A program made the translations under genes and the position numbers. The notes below the pieces were generated by a model that saw only the letters and a program-made list of their open reading frames with translations, did no database searches and had not been told where the DNA came from. Source: Chrysomallon squamiferum (Eukaryota > Mollusca > Gastropoda > Neomphalida > Peltospiridae). From it: a stretch of 64,000 nucleotides of DNA. Shown piece after piece: positions 1 through 29,235 of this stretch. Each line of letters begins with the position of its first letter. The stretch's first letter is position 1. The DNA lies in contig CM022679.1 in assembly GCA_012295275.1 (NCBI GenBank), positions 16,307,842-16,371,841 on the forward strand, in the 5' to 3' direction.

Positions 1-873
1 TGAATCTTATTGTTCAGCATGTGGCTAATTGTTCTGGTGTTCCAAGCGGAAATACAGAATGGTTAGAAATACAATAGCTATGCATGGTTGTGCGCGGGCT
101 CACAAAATATATCTACACACCTATTGATAAACACACACAAAATTGATGGGTCAGTATTATAAAAATAATTATTATAATTAGATCTGTAGACCTCCAACAG
201 TTGTGAGGATAGATGAATATAAAAAAAAAAAAAAAAAATGATACATATGCCAAAGAATGGATGAAAACAACATCAAAAAATAAAACGTGAAAGAAAGGAA
301 AATTTAAAAAAAATTGAAAAAAAAAAAAAAAAATAATAATAATAATAACAAATAATAATAATAAAAAATAATAAATAAATAAATGAATAATAATGATAAC
401 AATAAATAAATAAATAAATCACTGTCACGTATTTTCAAACTGTTAGGTGCGTGTTTTGCTTACATGAAACAAGGAAGTGTTTATCACATGGTTTGTTTAC
501 GTCAATCGGCCCACTTCCTTCTTTATTGACACTAGAAATACATTTACCAATCGTATTTTGTTTTTCTTCACGCGATCTTCCTTACAGCGGCGGAGACCGA
601 GGGATCGTAAGGGTCAGCTCCGTAGGGGTTATAGACAAAATTCCTATAGCTGACGACAGATGCTAAGATAACAGACAAAACTAGATGTCCAGCGATATAA
701 TTATTAGTAACATTGTAATATACACAAGCAACGTAAAAATGCCTACATTACCCGAGGCAGTAAATTAATTCCAAAAGTACTGTCACATTAACTGTTTTGT
801 TTTGTTTGCAATAATCGTATTTTAAGTACTGTGCAGAAATATGTTGTAAAACACACAATCATACTCTTGTATA
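1..873. other. AT-rich non-coding stretch with A-tracts and (AAT)n-like repeats
   Basis: I see no supported gene here. There are A-homopolymers near 221-238 and 315-333 and an imperfect AAT/AAAT repeat field at about 333-420. A 71-codon open frame at 451-666 lies in a locally less AT-rich patch but resembles no family I know and has no splice context. If the Rac-paralogue exon at 3733-3767 is real, this stretch could be part of that gene's first intron. Confidence 0.5.
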
Positions 874-1576
874 CAGTATACCCTCACCTATTCGCGGTTC
901 CCCATTCGCGGCCCCGCATATTCGCGGGTTAGGCTCTTAACCCTATCGCATCGTATGCTGGTATACCAGGCTAGCGTCATAACGTCATAAAAACAAATGC
1001 TCGGTAAACCGCACAAACAATATCAAATTTTTTCATTTATTATTGCAATACAGTACGTATTTTTTTTATAAATGCATACACTGTATATACAGTGCATATT
1101 TTTTGTGACCGTGTATTAATAATGTTTTTAATTGCATATTATTACCTGAACTGTGCGTACTGTATTTATCTGTCTGTTTTGCCTTTAAATTTGTTCCACT
1201 TTCTGTCAATTCTAAATATGTTGTACGCATAGAAAATGACTTTACGGTGCAGTAATACTGTATGGGTAACTATGCTATGCGGTGTTACTGTCCTCATGTA
1301 CTTACGTTTCTTTCTGATTAAAATATTGTTTCAGTACAAAATTAAAATGTGTTTACATTATCATTACTACATTAGTGAAATACATAACTGCATGCAATAT
1401 TACTACATTATTACTGTATTAATGAGTAAGAGTGTCTTTAGAAAATGTTTGGGAAGCATTTAGCACCGTATATAATCTCATAATAGACGTTTTAAAACTG
1501 CATCCAATATTCGCGGTTTTTCGCTATTCGCGGGGGGATAAAGAACGTAACCCCCGCGAATAGCGAGGGAATACTG
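874..1576. mobile_element. Tigger/pogo-like non-autonomous DNA transposon (MITE), 703 bp, TA-flanked
   Basis: The two ends are imperfect inverted repeats: left CAGTATACCCTCACCTATTC, right (reverse complement) CAGTATTCCCTCGCTATTCG. Each is bounded outside by TA (872-873 and 1577-1578), the target site of Tc1/mariner/pogo elements. Both subterminal zones carry repeated ATTCGCGG boxes, and the right one (about 1509-1562) can fold into a GC-rich hairpin that stands out in this AT-rich DNA. No transposase similarity is visible inside; the 75-codon frame at 1236-1463 looks like chance. The element is therefore non-autonomous. Assignment to the Tigger/pogo group rests on the CAG...CTG termini and TA flanks. 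Confidence 0.8.
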
Positions 1577-1614
1577 TATATCCTTTTGTTATACAATCCT
1601 GCTTAGTATTAAGC

Positions 1615-1618
<4 letters not shown>

Positions 1619-1681
<63 letters not shown>
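1619..1681. repeat. (AG)n microsatellite, 63 bp
   Basis: An uninterrupted AG dinucleotide run of about 31 units, immediately 3' of the TA-flanked MITE. A homopurine run of this kind is length-variable. Confidence 0.98.
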
Positions 1682-1683
<2 letters not shown>

Positions 1684-3732
1684 AACAAAGGAAATATTAT
1701 AAGTAACCAGATACGAATATAAAAAGAGTTGGTATTATCTGTTATAACAAGGCCGTGGGAAGCTGTTAAAGCAATAGTTGAAAATAGTGTCGTTGAAATG
1801 GGTCATTTACCATAGCTTTTCTTGGATAAACGTTTTCAAGTTATGCTCGCCCAGTCTGCTGTTATGAAATTACGTTATTCAAGACTGTTTTGTTGATTAC
1901 GTATACCACTGTCTCGTTTGTACTTGTTTACGTCACAGAAACTAAAATAATCTCGTCGGACAAAGATCTTTTCAGAATGGTACAAAAGAAAAACTTGAGA
2001 TTGGCCTTAGGCCTACTGTATTATGTGTATACCGAGTGTTCATACATTTTTTTTGTGGTGTGCTAACAAATTATAATACGTAATATAAGCCAGATGCGCT
2101 TTTTAAATTTTATATTAAGCATTAAGAACCGTATTAATTTTTGTTTATTTTATTTTTATGTTTGTTGTGTTGTTTGGTTTTTGTGTGTTTGTTTATCATA
2201 GGAATTGATCAGTTCTTAAAATTTCAATGTCTTTTCTGTAGCTCAGGTAGGCTAAACAGTTTTTCTGACGATTGATAAATCTACTGCCATCAAGGGATAA
2301 ATGTGTGTTCTATTGTTCTGATAGATAACAGTAGCCCATAAAGGAAAAAACTGCTTCCCCTGTCAAATTTATCATACACACAAGACTGATAAATATCAGA
2401 GGTTATTTCGAGATTGGGTTGCTTTTTAAAAAGATTACACATGCCTCAGATATTAAGATGAAACAGACGTGAGTTTGATGATTTTGATGATTCTTTCACC
2501 AAACGATATATTGAAGATTCCCCATTTATGTGTAAAACCAAGCCATATTAAGTTATATGTTTAAAAGCGAGTTGCAAATATGTTGGCATTCCTTTACTAA
2601 CAATAAATGAAAACAAATCAAACAAAAAATCTTTTTGACCTTTTCTTATATTTATATTTCAGTAACACTGAAATGAATATCGGTTTTATTATTATGAAAG
2701 AAAAATGTGATTTCTTTTTTCTTTCTTTTTTTTCTGCATTTGCATATTCATGTAGTGACTGCCAGATCGTGATAAAACTGTGACAAAGAGCTGAAGTCAC
2801 ACCTCCCTGACATTACGAAAGGAAATGATGGGTCAGCTGTTATCGTTATTTGTGGATGGGCATATAATCTCCCGGGCTGACATATTTGAAGTCGTCTTTT
2901 AACATGTCCGCCATGCTCGAGACAAACCAGTTTTATTTTAAAATTACAATTAAATAGTTTAATGATATGAAAGAGACGGATGACTGTGACTATTTAAGCA
3001 AACCTTGAAATAACGTAACCGTTATAAGATGTATGTATATGTGTTGTCTGTGTGTTCCTGAGAGAGAGAGAAAGACCTGTAGACATGTTGAACAAATCAC
3101 GTGACTATAAATAGCATAGAGTAATATATATATATATATAAAATTTCTTTAACATTCATGAAAAGCTTTTCTTTACTTTATCACTCGTATATGTGTATGA
3201 CCTTACATGAACGATATATAGGTATAAGTTTGTGTTTATATGTATACATATGTCTGTGTGCGTGAATGGTTCAGCTCCAGCGATGTTTCTTTCATAGAAA
3301 AATATGTGTGACATATATAGAAAACAGTTAAACACTATCACTGCATTAACCTAGATAGTAGCATTTTTTACCAGTGAAACAGTTAAAGTAACTGAACTAA
3401 ACAGCACTACTGTAGTTAATAATGGCGACACGACCTAACTTGTTTGCTTTATAATCAAAAACTCTCCTTTATCATGACAACACTTCATGACCCGACGTGT
3501 TAAATTTAGAGTGACGCTTCCAAAAAAAATAAAATAAAATAAAAATAATAAATAATAATAAAAATAAATAACAAGTTATGAACAGTGAACTAGCTGTGCA
3601 CCAGTTGGAAGAAAACACGCGCACACACGCACGCACACACGCACACACACACGCACACACACACACACATACACTAAAATGTCTCTGCTTCTGAAAAATT
3701 AAATAGCATAACCAAATAATGTAGTTACATAC
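1682..3732. other. Non-coding DNA, possibly intron of the Rac paralogue
   Basis: No supported gene. I looked on the minus strand for a Rac-type second exon (P-loop continuation, GKT followed by the switch I region) and did not find one, so the next exon of the gene starting at 3767 lies off the left edge. The stretch contains a short AT run near 3124-3140 and a CA/CG-rich microsatellite at about 3617-3674 (CACACG-type units). Confidence 0.5.
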
Positions 3733-3767
3733 CCGTCACCGACTACGACACATTTTATATCCTGCAT
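3733..3767 (-). CDS. First coding exon of a second Rac-family small GTPase (partial; rest beyond left edge)
   Basis: On the minus strand an ATG at 3767-3765 opens MQDIKCVVVGDG and stops at a GTATGT splice donor after the second base of the last Gly codon. This is exactly the length (35 nt) and intron phase of exon 1 of the complete Rac gene at 13968-14002, which reads MQAIKCVVVGDG. The encoded segment is beta-strand 1 plus the start of the GTP-binding P-loop. MQ-x-IKCVVVGDG is shared by the Rac/Cdc42/RhoG group, so the subfamily cannot be settled from one exon; residue 3 is Asp instead of the Rac Ala. The conserved donor argues against a processed pseudogene. It lies downstream of the complete Rac gene on the same strand, so it cannot be an alternative first exon of that gene. 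No further exon is visible between 1 and 3732, which implies a first intron longer than 3.7 kb. Confidence 0.82.
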
Positions 3768-3960
3768 GGTACAATTCTCACAGCTCCACTGACTAGGAAG
3801 CCTGACGTCGCTGTGAAGTTTTGACGGGACGAAAATAACTTTTGTCACAACGCGTTAAAACTTTTCTAAGCCGTCATCCAGAGCAACGCGACAACCCAGT
3901 GATTCACTAAACGTAGGTACTTACTACGTCTTCACCCATAGCTTCCTAACAGAACTCGAT
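3768..3960 (-). promoter_or_regulatory. Putative 5' UTR/promoter of the Rac paralogue
   Basis: Directly upstream of the MQDIK start, this stretch is richer in G+C and CpG than its surroundings and contains a palindromic TGACGTC core (3803-3809), the form of a cAMP-response element. Position and composition suggest a 5' UTR and core promoter. No initiation site can be fixed from sequence alone. Confidence 0.35.
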
Positions 3961-4949
3961 TAGCACCAGCATATCACTAATAAATTATTAACTTTAACTT
4001 TTCATTGATTACTGGAATGTCAGATACGCCCATTGATACATTTCGTAAGATTTTGATATTTAAACAGGGGCTAGGTATGATACAGCTATTTAGGGAATGG
4101 TTGAGTGACACGTGGGAGGGATAAGATTATGTAACGCAGTAGTTTTCTTTATACCTTTATTTATCTATTTATTCATCTCTCTATCTATCCATCTATTCAC
4201 TGTTTATTTATTTATTTGTTTTTGTCCATTCTGTTTATGTTTGTGAGTTTATTTTTTTGTCCTTTTTAAATTACCTAAGTATTTTAATTATGTCCAGATA
4301 CCTGTACTGCGCTATATTAATTTACTACTATTATTCAAATTTTATTTTCTCTTTCTCTCACACACGAAAAAAAAATTAAAATATGAAAAAAAAAAAAAAA
4401 AAAAAACATTAAAATTAATCAAATGTGGTGTCGGTTATTCTGGTTCTCACACTCACCGCTTCTCGCTCAATCTCTGTCGCAGGCAAAGACCTACACCGCC
4501 CACCGACACACCTACATACAAACATAAGGAAATAATAATTTTCCTTTAATATCTCTATTATCTCTTTCCTATCATTATTATTTTAAAAAATAAACAAATA
4601 ATAATAAAAAAAAAAAAAATAATAATAATAATAATAATAATAAATAACGAATGAATGATTAAATTATAATTTTTTAAACACTAAATAATCAGTCTGCAAT
4701 CTGAGTCTCTCTCTTTCTCTCTCGTTAAAGAACAAAATTAAAATTTAAAACAATGACTAAACAAACTGTATCCTGAAGTAATAGGACGTCCTAGACAAAA
4801 AGGAAGTTGAAGACTCACGTTATTTGTAAAATTAGAGGAAGCTTTTCTCCTGCGAAGTAACATTCATTCAACAGCCATCAACAGCGTGATTTTTGTTACT
4901 GTTGATATAAATTTGTGCTGCGAGTAGAAAACATGACAGAATGATATAT

Positions 4950-5033
4950 CCATAATCATTATTATATTCTCCATAATCATTATTATATTCTCCATAATCA
5001 TTATTATATTCTCCATAATCATTATTATATTCT
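4950..5033. repeat. Tandem repeat, four perfect 21-bp units
   Basis: Four identical consecutive copies of a 21-base unit beginning CCATAATCATTATTATATTC, at 4950-4970, 4971-4991, 4992-5012 and 5013-5033. The perfect identity suggests recent expansion. No coding or obvious regulatory meaning is visible. Confidence 0.97.
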
Positions 5034-8000
5034 CACTTAGTAGAAGTGGGGAAAATAAAGCATGATTCGCCGTGGTGTATTTTTTAGTATCAACAACTGA
5101 TTTACATTTCTTGATCCTAATTAATTAATTTTGTCCATTTGTTTTTGTTTCAACAATTCTGTTTTATTTCAAGTTTCTTCTGTAAAGTGGAATAATTTCA
5201 TGATTTAACAAATATTTCAGAACTGACAACAAACGTGTAAACCGTTATTTTATCTTACTATACATTATCACACCTGTTTATTTCTAAAACATGTTTATAC
5301 AGAATATACATTTGTATATATATTTGTATATATTTGTATATATTTGTTTGTTACTTTGAATGTATATACACAATTTTCACTGGAGAATCTTGAAAGTAAT
5401 TCATGCCAGTTATAGTAGTTACTATTTTCTTTCTCTCGTTCTTATTGTATTTACTTATTTATAAAATTCATATAAAGTAACAAGTTCACATTTTATTCTC
5501 AAATGAAGAGTAACATAATTTATCATTACATCCTAAACAAATTGTCCTGTGTTGAACGGAATAACCTTCTCTGCCAGCAAATCGAGAAATGAAAAGCGAA
5601 ACTTTTACTACAAAGCCGATTATTAGTCCAACGATATCCATCGTGGTTTTACTATCAGATTAACAAAATGAAGATACTAACTTGTCACCACTCATCTATA
5701 ATAGGCGTATCCACAGCAGCAGTCTATCATAACGATGGCGACTGAGCAAGGATCTGTCTAAGATTGATTTTCTTGTGCATTAAGACATTTTAGCGATACA
5801 CCTTTATTTCAGCGTTATCAAGAGTTTATTTCATAGCGATATATTATTACCTTGTATTCGTGATCGGCTCTTACACATAGAAAAATGCGAGTTGCGCATG
5901 CCGCCGGTTTGAGCTTAATAACACATGTAGTCATAATACACCTTCAACAGCATGATGGATGCAAAAGTTTTTTGTTGAAGTAAATATTTTCCACCAACAT
6001 GTTTGAATAATGGTGTTGATGTGAATGTATATGCATAAATGAACAGGGAAAAATAACCATTAAAAGGCACTTCGCGCGGCACCCTCCAAACAGTGGAATA
6101 TTTTTAATATACCTGCACCTTTTTTCTTTCTGTCTATTTAAAAAAAAAAAAAAAAAAAATTATGTTGTATTTGAACATTCTTTCTGATTACAGAATGGTA
6201 ACAGTCACTCAGTTTATTCCCGTTCCAGCTATACGACTCTTACCAAAATTAGCTCTCTGCTATGTATCTATGTGAAGGCAAATATAAATTTTATATTAAA
6301 CATATTTTGTTGTGAATCATTGAAAAGCCCTTGAAAACTGAATTTATCAGCATTAGACAAGAAAATATTTGATGCCAACAATAGTTAATATTATAATACT
6401 TATTCACATATTACTTAAGGAATTCATCTACACTTCATTTTTTTTGTTTTTTTGTTTCTTAATTTGATGAAATTATGACAACAGATAATTATTAATTCCA
6501 GCAGTATAAGTATTACTATATTAGAAAAATTGTTCATGCTATAAAATATTTTTTGTGGCTGTTTAGGAAAGGCCAGCACCTGATATACACACACACAAAC
6601 ATACACACAGATATCAAACAAAGTAGACAACACAATACATACATATGTAACCAAGTTATTTCAGTGATTCCCAAATATAATTCCACAACAAATACACAGA
6701 ATACAATTTTGTATACATTACTACCAATTATAATGTAGAACAAAGATCCCTTATTACATTAAAATAATTTAGTATTTCTGCAGTTGAAAAAAACCCTTGG
6801 GAATCATTACTCTATTTTATGATAGTGCTGAAAGATTTGTGAAAATTTAAATGCAAACTAAAATTATGAATAGATGCAATTTATTGATGAACATTATTCT
6901 GATAGAAAGTACATTTTATACAATCAGCTGTATTTTTTCTGCAAAAATATATAATTTGTGACACGATATCAGTCAAATGTACATTCAGAGCAGAAAAAGA
7001 AAAAAAAGAAAATGTATCAAAAGTGACAAAAACCTGTACATACAATACACAGTAATAAACTGTACAGTTATTTGCAATGGTCTGTACATAAGAATACTAT
7101 GCTGTTAACAAATCAGAACATTAAAAAATAACGTAACCCTACCCATGCATGCTAGCTTTCCCAAGTACAGTGAAAAACAAAAAACAAACAAACAAAAAAA
7201 TAATAATAAAAAGATAAAATAAAAAGATTTTACAGATATGAAAATGAGTTAACTGAACATAAGTTTGGGAACACAAAACAAAATGAAAATACATTTTACT
7301 GCACAATTCTGACATTTACAGCATTAAAAATAAGAAATAAAAATTAAAAATAATTTAAAAATAATGTTATAAGAGTAATAATTTAACTGATTTTATCTGT
7401 TTTCTATATTTTTTAATGTCTTCTGCAATACCTACCTCAGTTAGCACCAACAGAAATGACAATCACCGATATAATATACTGTGATTACATAAAATATGCA
7501 AACATTTATAAACATTTCTTTTTAAGGTCACATAGTAGTACATGTACATGTTTTGCCTATCTGGAGAAGGTATTTTCACTATACTTGAGAAAACCATACA
7601 AGCCTATTTTTCAAAGTGATCATTACTTTAACAGTGTATTTACTGATCTACTCTTTAAGCAGTTGGGGGCAAATACAAGTAGCTCATTTTCCTTTTTCCT
7701 TGATACAATTAAAATAAACACACCAGAAAACCCCCCCAATAAAGTCTGCCTTATTTACAGACACCAAATATTGTGTATGTGGCACTATATAAATGCAGAC
7801 ATTATTAAGTGAAAGAGAAATGAATTATTAATTGGAATAGAACACAATCTTTAAACTGTGTTGACAATTAACTTTAAATAATTAATCAAAGAATTATGAG
7901 GATAAAGAAATAACTACAATCAAGTAGAAATTAAATTAAAACCATAACTTTTACCATAGATCACTCTGAAAACTAGCACAATGTTTAAGCAGTAGGATTA

Positions 8001-8172
8001 AGTGTTGTTGAAGGTAAAAATGTACCCAACCACATCAAAGACAACAAAAGGATACACTAACTAATTATACTTTGTACATGATTAACAAATGTTACTGAAA
8101 ACAAATCCATGCATCATACCATTAAAATTAAAAGATACATCCCACCCGGTTATATATATTTATATATTTATG

Positions 8173-8175
<3 letters not shown>

Positions 8176-8229
<54 letters not shown>
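8176..8229. repeat. (TA)n microsatellite
   Basis: An uninterrupted TA run of about 27 units, preceded by degenerate TATATTTA repeats. Confidence 0.97.
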
Positions 8230-8235
<6 letters not shown>

Positions 8236-10955
8236 AGCAACAAATACAAACAATGAATTATTTGTAACATACAACCTAGCAATCAATATTCAAAACTATT
8301 ATGTGCTGTTCAGTTTGTTTCATTCTGATTGTGAGTAAAAATAGTGCCAAGGGAAATAACTAGTAACTATCCCCTTTAATCTGTGAAGAGATTTTAAAAA
8401 GAAAAAAGTGTTTTTTTTATGAATAATTGTAAAGTATGAAATATTAAATTGTTTTATGCATAAATAATAATAATAAGTAAAATAAATACATTAACAATAA
8501 TAAAGATTAAATGATATAATTAAAGTTATTGTTTTAAAAATGGCCAAAAAATTCTCTATATATTTACTGTCTTCTTGACACCTCCCAAAAATAAAATAAA
8601 ATAAAAAATAAATAAATAATAAGAAAAAGGAAAAAGAAGAGAATAAAAAAATTAATGAAAAAAAGCAACAAATTTAACTAAATTAAAATCCAAGTATATA
8701 TTTTTATTTTTACTCCACCCTGTCAGTTAACAATACAAACCCTGACTTAAAAATTAAAAAAAAAAAAAAAATTGTCCAATGAACATATATAAAATAACAA
8801 CAATTAAACAATCTTACTATGTCAGAACAAATTCAACTCTAAACAACAAATAATTACATTAAAAAATTAATAAAATGTTCTCTAAACATTTAACTGAAAA
8901 TGCTAAATTAGTTTTTGAAAAAAAGGTAAAAAAGAAATCATTTCTGTCATTAACTCTTTACAGGCAAATTACTTCAGCTATTGATATATATATATGTAAA
9001 AGAAAGTAAATTAGAAAACAGGAGAAATCAGTATTACAAAGATTATTTAAAACTATTTACAAATTTGATTAACTTCAACAGTAATAATATATTTTTTAAT
9101 AATGTTAGTATATAAAATCTTTAACAAAATTATTTCTGATGGTATGATTCATGCATTTACAAATCTGAACAAAATATAAAATCTACACCTGATATAAATT
9201 ATATGTACTGTCAGTTTCTTAGCATGCTATTTCTGTAGTAAAAATCACTGTACGAAAAAAATGAATAAAAAACAAACAAGTAATTAAACTTTGGGCTAAA
9301 GTACCACTCTGAAATTTATGAAAGCAAAATTTTATATCAATGAACTTTGCTGTTTGCACATAAGATAAAGAACATGTAAAAAAAAAAGAGAAAAAGAATC
9401 TGTTCATGATCAAATTTCATTTCAGATATAACAAAGATTGTAATAATTCAATGTTTTTGTTCTAATATTAAAAACATTTTTAGTATTTCTCATACTAAAC
9501 ATGTTTGAAAAATGAAAATGTAATTTATGTTAATGCTGAAATTCTTACAGCTTTATTCAGATAAACAAAAAAAAAACAACAAAAAATTCATAATTTTCAA
9601 CAAACACAACAAACAGTTACCAGGCACTTAAAGTGAATGACCACCAAAAGGCATCAGGTTATTCCTTCCAAAAATTTGATGTTTTTTTTTTTTAATTTTT
9701 ATTCTAATCTTTTAACATGATAACATTACCTTCAGCATGTTGAAAATAAATGGACCAAATACTGAAGTAGCAGTAGCCAGCCTGTTTATGAAATAATATG
9801 ATATAACAACAAGGCTGACTGACAGATACACCAGTGTTCAGACCTGAACAAAAATAAATACAGAAGCAATAATATTAATAATACTAAATATATATATATA
9901 TAAAAAATTTAGATAACAAAATATTCCACAAATCAGTAATGAATTCTGTTATATTAATCTGTATCAGCTAAGAAAGGGATGCTGAATTAATATATCAAAC
10001 TACTTTATTATCCTTTTATTTATTTTGTGTGTTCGTTAGAATACCTTTCTGCTCATAGTAATACATAAATTTGAATCGATGCATTTAAAATGAAAGCTTC
10101 ATGACTTCTCTGTTCATTTCAAAAGATAAACTTTCCTTTAAATAATAAAATTCATTATAAAATGCAAATCATCAGAAGTTGAAAAGATCCTTTTATTTGT
10201 TTTGTTATCAATTTCACATTGATTGCATAACTAAGTTAATTAATTAAAGGTAAGTTACTATTTGTGATCCACTATCAGTTCTGCTTCAGTCAATCATGAT
10301 ACATTTAAATATTCAGGAATAATTTCATAGAAAATGTATCACTATTATGTTCACACCTGAAATGAGTAACTAAAATAAAATAAATATATGAACAAAAAAG
10401 AATACAAGTCAGAAATAAAAGGTTTTTCATATGAATATGATAATTTTCAAAGATGTCATTACCATCCCACCCGAAAGAATTAAAAAAAATTAGTCGTTAC
10501 TAATGTCAATAAAATCTTTTACATTTCAATCATCAAATAAAGTAAATTAAATCAGGATACTATTAGCAGAACAAGAATATGTACTAGAGGTTTGAATATT
10601 TGAGTAAATAAAATGATTACATTTTTACAAGATCTCAAATTCTGTTACTCCAATAGATATTAAGAAAAAATATTCAGTTACCTACAACAAAGCAGTGTTA
10701 TTGGAAGTGAAAGATATTGTTCATTCTTTTCATATACTACTGCTAAAATATGCAGTAAATATATAAAGCAAAATTATTACATAAAAAAAATAATTTAAAA
10801 AAGCGCAATTTTTCTTCAATTTATCAAAATAACATACTGACAGTATTTCTTTGTTGCCTAGGAACAAAATCAAAAACAACATGGACAGTACTGTCCAACA
10901 TCTTACAAAAATGAAATCATTGGATAGATTATTATTTGTTAGCTTTATCGTATCT

Positions 10956-14002
<3,047 letters not shown>

Positions 14003-16209
14003 CTTATTGTGCTTCGGTTAATAATCTAACCAGATTGCTAGGTATGTAGCACTCTAACAAAATGAAACGAAGTCAGAAGTTAAGGAAGAAAATGGCTGTC
14101 CAACACTTATATACAAATGGAGGCCAGCGTAAAAATAGAACTTCCGAAAATAGTGATTATTGTTCGTAAAACTCCGGAACTTTTCGGGTATATATAAATA
14201 GCCCACAACACTACTGTATATAAACGTAACCACATCTGATCTGTTTATTAGTTAACGGGTATGTTGTTTGACAGAGAAGGGAATTTTTGATTACTACTAG
14301 ACTGATCTATATTTAAAAATTAAGGATGTTTATACATATTTAAACGATTATATTTGTCATTTTGAAGAATTATTTTTAACTATGACATAAAAGATTTTAC
14401 TTTTTTTAGGGAGTTCTCTCTTTTTCAGGATTAAAAATATTAATGACATTTTCACTTCTGCGAAACGTAGAAACATATGATATATATGGCCTGACTTCTT
14501 GTCATTAAACGAAATCTGTTAGTCAGTATCCTCACTCAACAATGCACAGCGGTCATAAAAAAAAAGTGATCATGCAGTAATTATTTAATTATTTTTGTTC
14601 ACCCAATTACATTAAATAAAAAAAAATATATAATAAAAAAAAGGTACGTTAATGAACATGCTAAATAAATTTGATTTATCTGTCTGTTATATCAGTGTAT
14701 TAAAAGATGTAACTAATTTTAATGAACCAAAACGAATTAGTCTGTGTGGGATTTTTTCATATTTTTCTGGTATTGCTTAAGAAAAATGATGATTTGAAAA
14801 CTGCTGCAGCTAAATAATTAAATCAGAAATTGTTAAGATATTGAATGTCAGTAAGTGTATTTATGTTTTAATGGTGGTTGATATTATATTTCTTATTTCT
14901 ATATTTATTTTATTTTTATTATTTTGTGTATATATATATATATATATTGCCAAGCAAATACACACAATCTAAAAAAAATATTTTTTCAAGACAACTATAT
15001 CTTCATTTATAATGGTAAAAAGTAACTGAAGACATGAAAACTGTTATTATAACAATATTAATTCACAAATACTGAAACCTTTGTTTTTATAATTAAAAAA
15101 AATGTTGTTATAATATAAAAAAGAAATCAATGTAGAGCAATATAAAAATCATTGTTCAGTATATTCAGTTAAAACCCACCTGTTAAACATAAAGGTGAAT
15201 CATGTTCATCCAGTTTTAAATACTTTATTTGTAGGCCACAAAATAACAGTCAATCTAAAATCAGTATCATTACTAGCATTTCTTTTATTATTTGAATTAA
15301 TATTTTTGCTGAATTTTAATGATACAGGTTTTTAAAAATATTTATTAACTAACATAAAGTAATAAAATTTGAAAGTAAGCATTGTAGGTGATACTAAATT
15401 ATTGTAAAAAAGAAAGAAAGAAAAAAAAAAGAACTAGTGGTCTTTAAACAATTCCTTTGTATTCAAATCTTTAAAAATATATTTAATTTTTTTGACAGAA
15501 ATTGCCAAATCCAAGCAATTATTACTTGCTGCATATAATAAAAATATTAACTTGGCAGTAAACAATCATTTATATTTTTCTTTAATGTTCACAAATATCC
15601 ATAAAATATTTATATTTAACCGTAACAAAATCCAAGGTGAAAATGGATTATTAATTTTTCCAAAATCAATAACAGGACCAGTAATCTGTTATAATTTAAA
15701 TTGCTTCAAGACAGATAAGTTATTTGAAAAAAAAAAAAAAAAAAAAAACAAACAGAATTGCTATAATTATAATTAAAAATAATTCATTTCAGGGGTAAGC
15801 AAGATCTAAATAATAGTTTGATAAATCATTTCTCTTCTTTCAAATAATTAACTGTTAATTTATTTTTAAATATTCAGTTCTCCTCATTTGATCAATATTC
15901 TGTATAAAAATAGAAAAGAATAAACCCTCTCCCCTCAAAAACTAAAAAAAAAAAAAGAAGACACAAAAAGACAACAAAACAAAATATTTGCTAAACAATT
16001 TTTTTGAACTTTTATTTTTAAATAATATGAATTACATTATTTTAAATAAATCATTTTTCAAACTGATGTCTGTTGAACATTATGACTTTTATTTCTGGTT
16101 AAGGTGTTTAGTCAAGAAATCAGTCAAATGTTTTCACAGTATTTGTTAGTGTTTAATAAAACATAGAACAGGTTTTACATGTCAGACATTACACATGTAC
16201 AGTATGTAA
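14003..16209. other. Spacer between Rac 5' end and RAD54B 3' end
   Basis: The first about 150 bases on the Rac side are relatively less AT-rich and probably hold the Rac 5' UTR and promoter. A TATA-rich patch at about 14190-14202 lies some 190 bases upstream of the ATG. The rest is A/T-rich with a TA run at 14930-14946 and A-tracts at 15728-15748. The 94-codon plus-strand frame at 15492-15776 ends in a poly-Lys A-tract and is not credible as a gene. The RAD54B 3' UTR must occupy the right-hand part. Confidence 0.5.

Positions 16210-29235
<13,026 letters not shown>

Larger units (their letters stand above)
3961..10955. other. Gene-free spacer; probably includes the 3' UTR of Rac
   Basis: About 7 kb without a supported coding exon. 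The part nearest 10955 must contain the Rac 3' UTR, which may be long, but AATAAA-like hexamers are so frequent in this AT-rich DNA that I cannot choose a cleavage site. The longest open frame (7456-7812, plus, 118 codons) shows no family resemblance and low-complexity composition, so I do not call it. The stretch holds a four-unit 21-bp tandem repeat (4950-5033) and an AT microsatellite (8176-8229). Confidence 0.5.

Noticed and set aside
4950-5033. CRISPR-like repeat array
   Set aside because: Units are directly adjacent with no spacers and the context is an animal genome; it is a simple tandem repeat.
7456-7812. 118-codon plus-strand open frame
   Set aside because: No family resemblance, AT-driven composition, no splice or promoter context; it probably lies in the Rac 3' UTR or spacer.
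15492-15776. 94-codon plus-strand open frame
   Set aside because: Composition is Asn/Lys/Ile-rich and it ends in a poly-Lys run from an A-homopolymer; a chance frame in AT-rich DNA.
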